A stretch of 64,000 nt of DNA, taken from positions 81,365 through 145,364 of the forward strand of contig JAUCZK010000005.1 in NCBI GenBank assembly GCA_030373145.1, given 5' to 3'. The notes below the pieces were generated by a model. That model made no database searches, was not told the origin of the DNA, and saw only the letters and a program-made list of their open reading frames with translations. The DNA comes from Cyanobium sp. CZS48M. Lineage in GTDB: Bacteria > Cyanobacteriota > Cyanobacteriia > PCC-6307 > Cyanobiaceae. This document shows positions 62,915-64,000 of this stretch, piece by piece (within the stretch, counting starts at the first letter, position 1; each line of letters opens with the position of its first letter). The position numbers and the translations under genes were made by a program.

Positions 62915-63733
62915 ATGAGTTTTCGACCCCTGCTGGCCCTTGTGCTGGCGCTCTGCCTAACGCTGGTCACAGCGTGCGGTGGCGGTGCCAAAGCCGTTGA
63001 ACGGGCCAATGTCACCTACGACGACATCGTCAACACCGGCAAGGCCAACGACTGCCCGTCCCTTCCGGACTCGGCTCGCGGCTCCATCCCCCTGGATCCA
63101 TCCCTCCGCTATCAGCTGCGTGAAATCTGCCTTCACCCCAGCGAAGTGTTCGTGAAGGGTGAACCGGCCAACAAACGCCAGGAGGCTCAGTTCGTGGCGG
63201 GCAAGATCCTCACCCGCTACACCTCCAGCCTTGATCAGGTCTATGGCGATCTCAAGATCGACGGCGACCAGCTCACCTTCAAAGAGCTGGGCGGCATCGA
63301 TTTCCAGCCGATCACCGTTCTGCTCCCTGGTGGTGAGGAAGTGCCCTTCACCTTCTCCAGCAAGCAGCTGATCGCCAAGGCCGTTGGGTCCTCCATCAGC
63401 CCCAGCACTGATTTCGAAGGCCCCTACCGGACCCCCAGCTACCGCACCAGTAACTTCCTTGATCCCAAGGGCCGTGGCCTCACCACCGGCTACAGCAGTG
63501 CCGTCGGTCTGGTGCCCGCCGGTGACGACGAAGGCCTCAACAAGGAAAACGTCAAGCAGTACGTCGATGGCACCGGCACCATGAACCTCTCGATCACCAA
63601 GGTCGACAGCGTCACCGGTGAGTTCGCCGGCGTGTTCTCGGCGGTGCAGCCGTCCGACACCGACATGGGCGGCAAAGTTGCCGTTGATGTCAAGGTCACC
63701 GGCGAGCTCTACGGCCGCCTTGAGCAGGCCTGA
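62915..63733 (+). CDS. psbO: Photosystem II manganese-stabilising protein
   Basis: 272 residues from ATG 62915. Leader FRPLLALVLALCLTLVTACG has a lipobox-like LVTAC (Cys about 21), so the protein may be lipid-anchored. Mature PsbO motifs: LTYDDIVNTGKANDCPSLPD-like start (YDDIVNTGKANDCPSL), ICLHPSEVFVKGEPANKRQE, GIDFQPITVLLPGGEEVPFT and GLTTGYSSAVGLVPAGD. Stabilises the oxygen-evolving Mn cluster. Terminator at 63769. Confidence 0.96.
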   Translation: MSFRPLLALVLALCLTLVTACGGGAKAVERANVTYDDIVNTGKANDCPSLPDSARGSIPLDPSLRYQLREICLHPSEVFVKGEPANKRQEAQFVAGKILTRYTSSLDQVYGDLKIDGDQLTFKELGGIDFQPITVLLPGGEEVPFTFSSKQLIAKAVGSSISPSTDFEGPYRTPSYRTSNFLDPKGRGLTTGYSSAVGLVPAGDDEGLNKENVKQYVDGTGTMNLSITKVDSVTGEFAGVFSAVQPSDTDMGGKVAVDVKVTGELYGRLEQA

Positions 63734-63768
63734 GCCCAGCAGCCTTTGGTTGGTGCTGAAGCTTTGCC

Positions 63769-63798
63769 AAAAAGGGTCCCCTCGGGGATCCTTTTTTT
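63769..63798 (+). terminator. Intrinsic terminator after psbO
   Basis: AAAAAGGGTCCCC (63769-63781), loop TC, GGGGATCCTTTTTTT: long stem with one G-T wobble followed by a run of seven T. Placed 36 bp after the psbO stop. Confidence 0.9.
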
Positions 63799-63897
63799 GT
63801 GGCAATCTCATCCCCGGTGTTGCCGTGGAGCCACCCCGGTCACACGTCCTCGACGCCCGGTCTGGAACAATCGGCTCCATCTGCTGTTGGCCTCTCC

Positions 63898-64000
63898 ATG
63901 ACCACCGCCGCTCCCTCCGGACGCTCCAGCACCGGCTTGATCCCCCCCCACGGCGGCACGCTGGTGGATCTGATCGTGCCGGCGGAGCAGCGGGAGGCAG
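63898..64000 (+). CDS. sat: Sulfate adenylyltransferase (3' partial)
   Basis: Only the first 34 residues are in the window (MTTAAPSGRSSTGLIPPHGG, then TLVDLIVPAEQREA). The segment LIPPHGGTLVD is the N-terminal hallmark of ATP sulfurylase, which activates sulfate to APS. Runs off the right end. Confidence 0.85.
   Translation, partial: MTTAAPSGRSSTGLIPPHGGTLVDLIVPAEQREA

Overview
The window comes from the chromosome of a high-GC picocyanobacterium of the Synechococcus/Cyanobium type. It carries photosystem II genes (psbI, psbN, psbH, psbO), the carotenoid hydroxylase crtR, Ycf66- and Ycf20-like proteins, ntcA, an IctB-family protein, a marine-Synechococcus-style pstS-ptrA-phoB-phoR cluster, many cyanobacteria-restricted DUF proteins (DUF3181, DUF3769, DUF3146, DUF3084, DUF3177, DUF2555), and recurrent HIP1 octamers GCGATCGC (for example at 2950, 6307, 19118 and 60840).

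From 1 to 32 kb the window is dense housekeeping DNA with many overlapping stop/start junctions. It begins inside murJ, then has small conserved proteins, tRNA-Arg(ACG), glyA, a WecA/MraY-family transferase, cinA, leuCD, an LptD-like outer-membrane protein, psbI, a GH38 alpha-mannosidase, psbN/psbH, tatA, pth, ntcA with a near-ideal NtcA-activated promoter, dcd and thyX, a TxlA/HCF164-like thioredoxin, a ferredoxin-like protein, a lytic transglycosylase, glmM, and a BadF-family sugar kinase-ictB-trmB-FIST operon.

From about 33 to 40.6 kb lies a looser, AT-richer accessory segment. It holds two CsbD proteins, a DUF1328 peptide, a GT4 glycosyltransferase overlapping an amylo-alpha-1,6-glucosidase-like enzyme, a group 2 sigma factor with a frameshifted SnoaL/NTF2-like remnant behind it, three small unknown proteins, and a nested inverted repeat. 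It looks like a stress and carbohydrate module.

From 40.6 to 58.9 kb the window returns to core genes: ileS, ycf66, tRNA-Leu(UAG), hupE under a cobalamin riboswitch, an ornithine/alanine-racemase-like enzyme overlapping a DUF1611 (DgcN-type) protein, a ParB-like protein, a Nif11-type peptide, and the phosphate regulon cluster, which ends in a broken arsR. After these come crtR, gatC, a creatininase-family protein, a methylpurine glycosylase, pyrB and small proteins. From 58.9 to 60.8 kb an AT-rich islet with a long perfect hairpin and an RTX-repeat protein abuts tRNA-Ala(CGC). The window closes with a DUF2555 protein, coaBC, psbO and the first codons of sat.

The regulatory points best supported by sequence are the NtcA promoter, the B12 riboswitch on hupE, a Pho box before pstS, and strong terminators after tRNA-Arg, pstS and psbO. 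I did not recognise a complete novel defence or mobile system. The most unusual material is the 33-40 kb module, the racemase/DUF1611 pair, the two decayed genes and the RTX islet.
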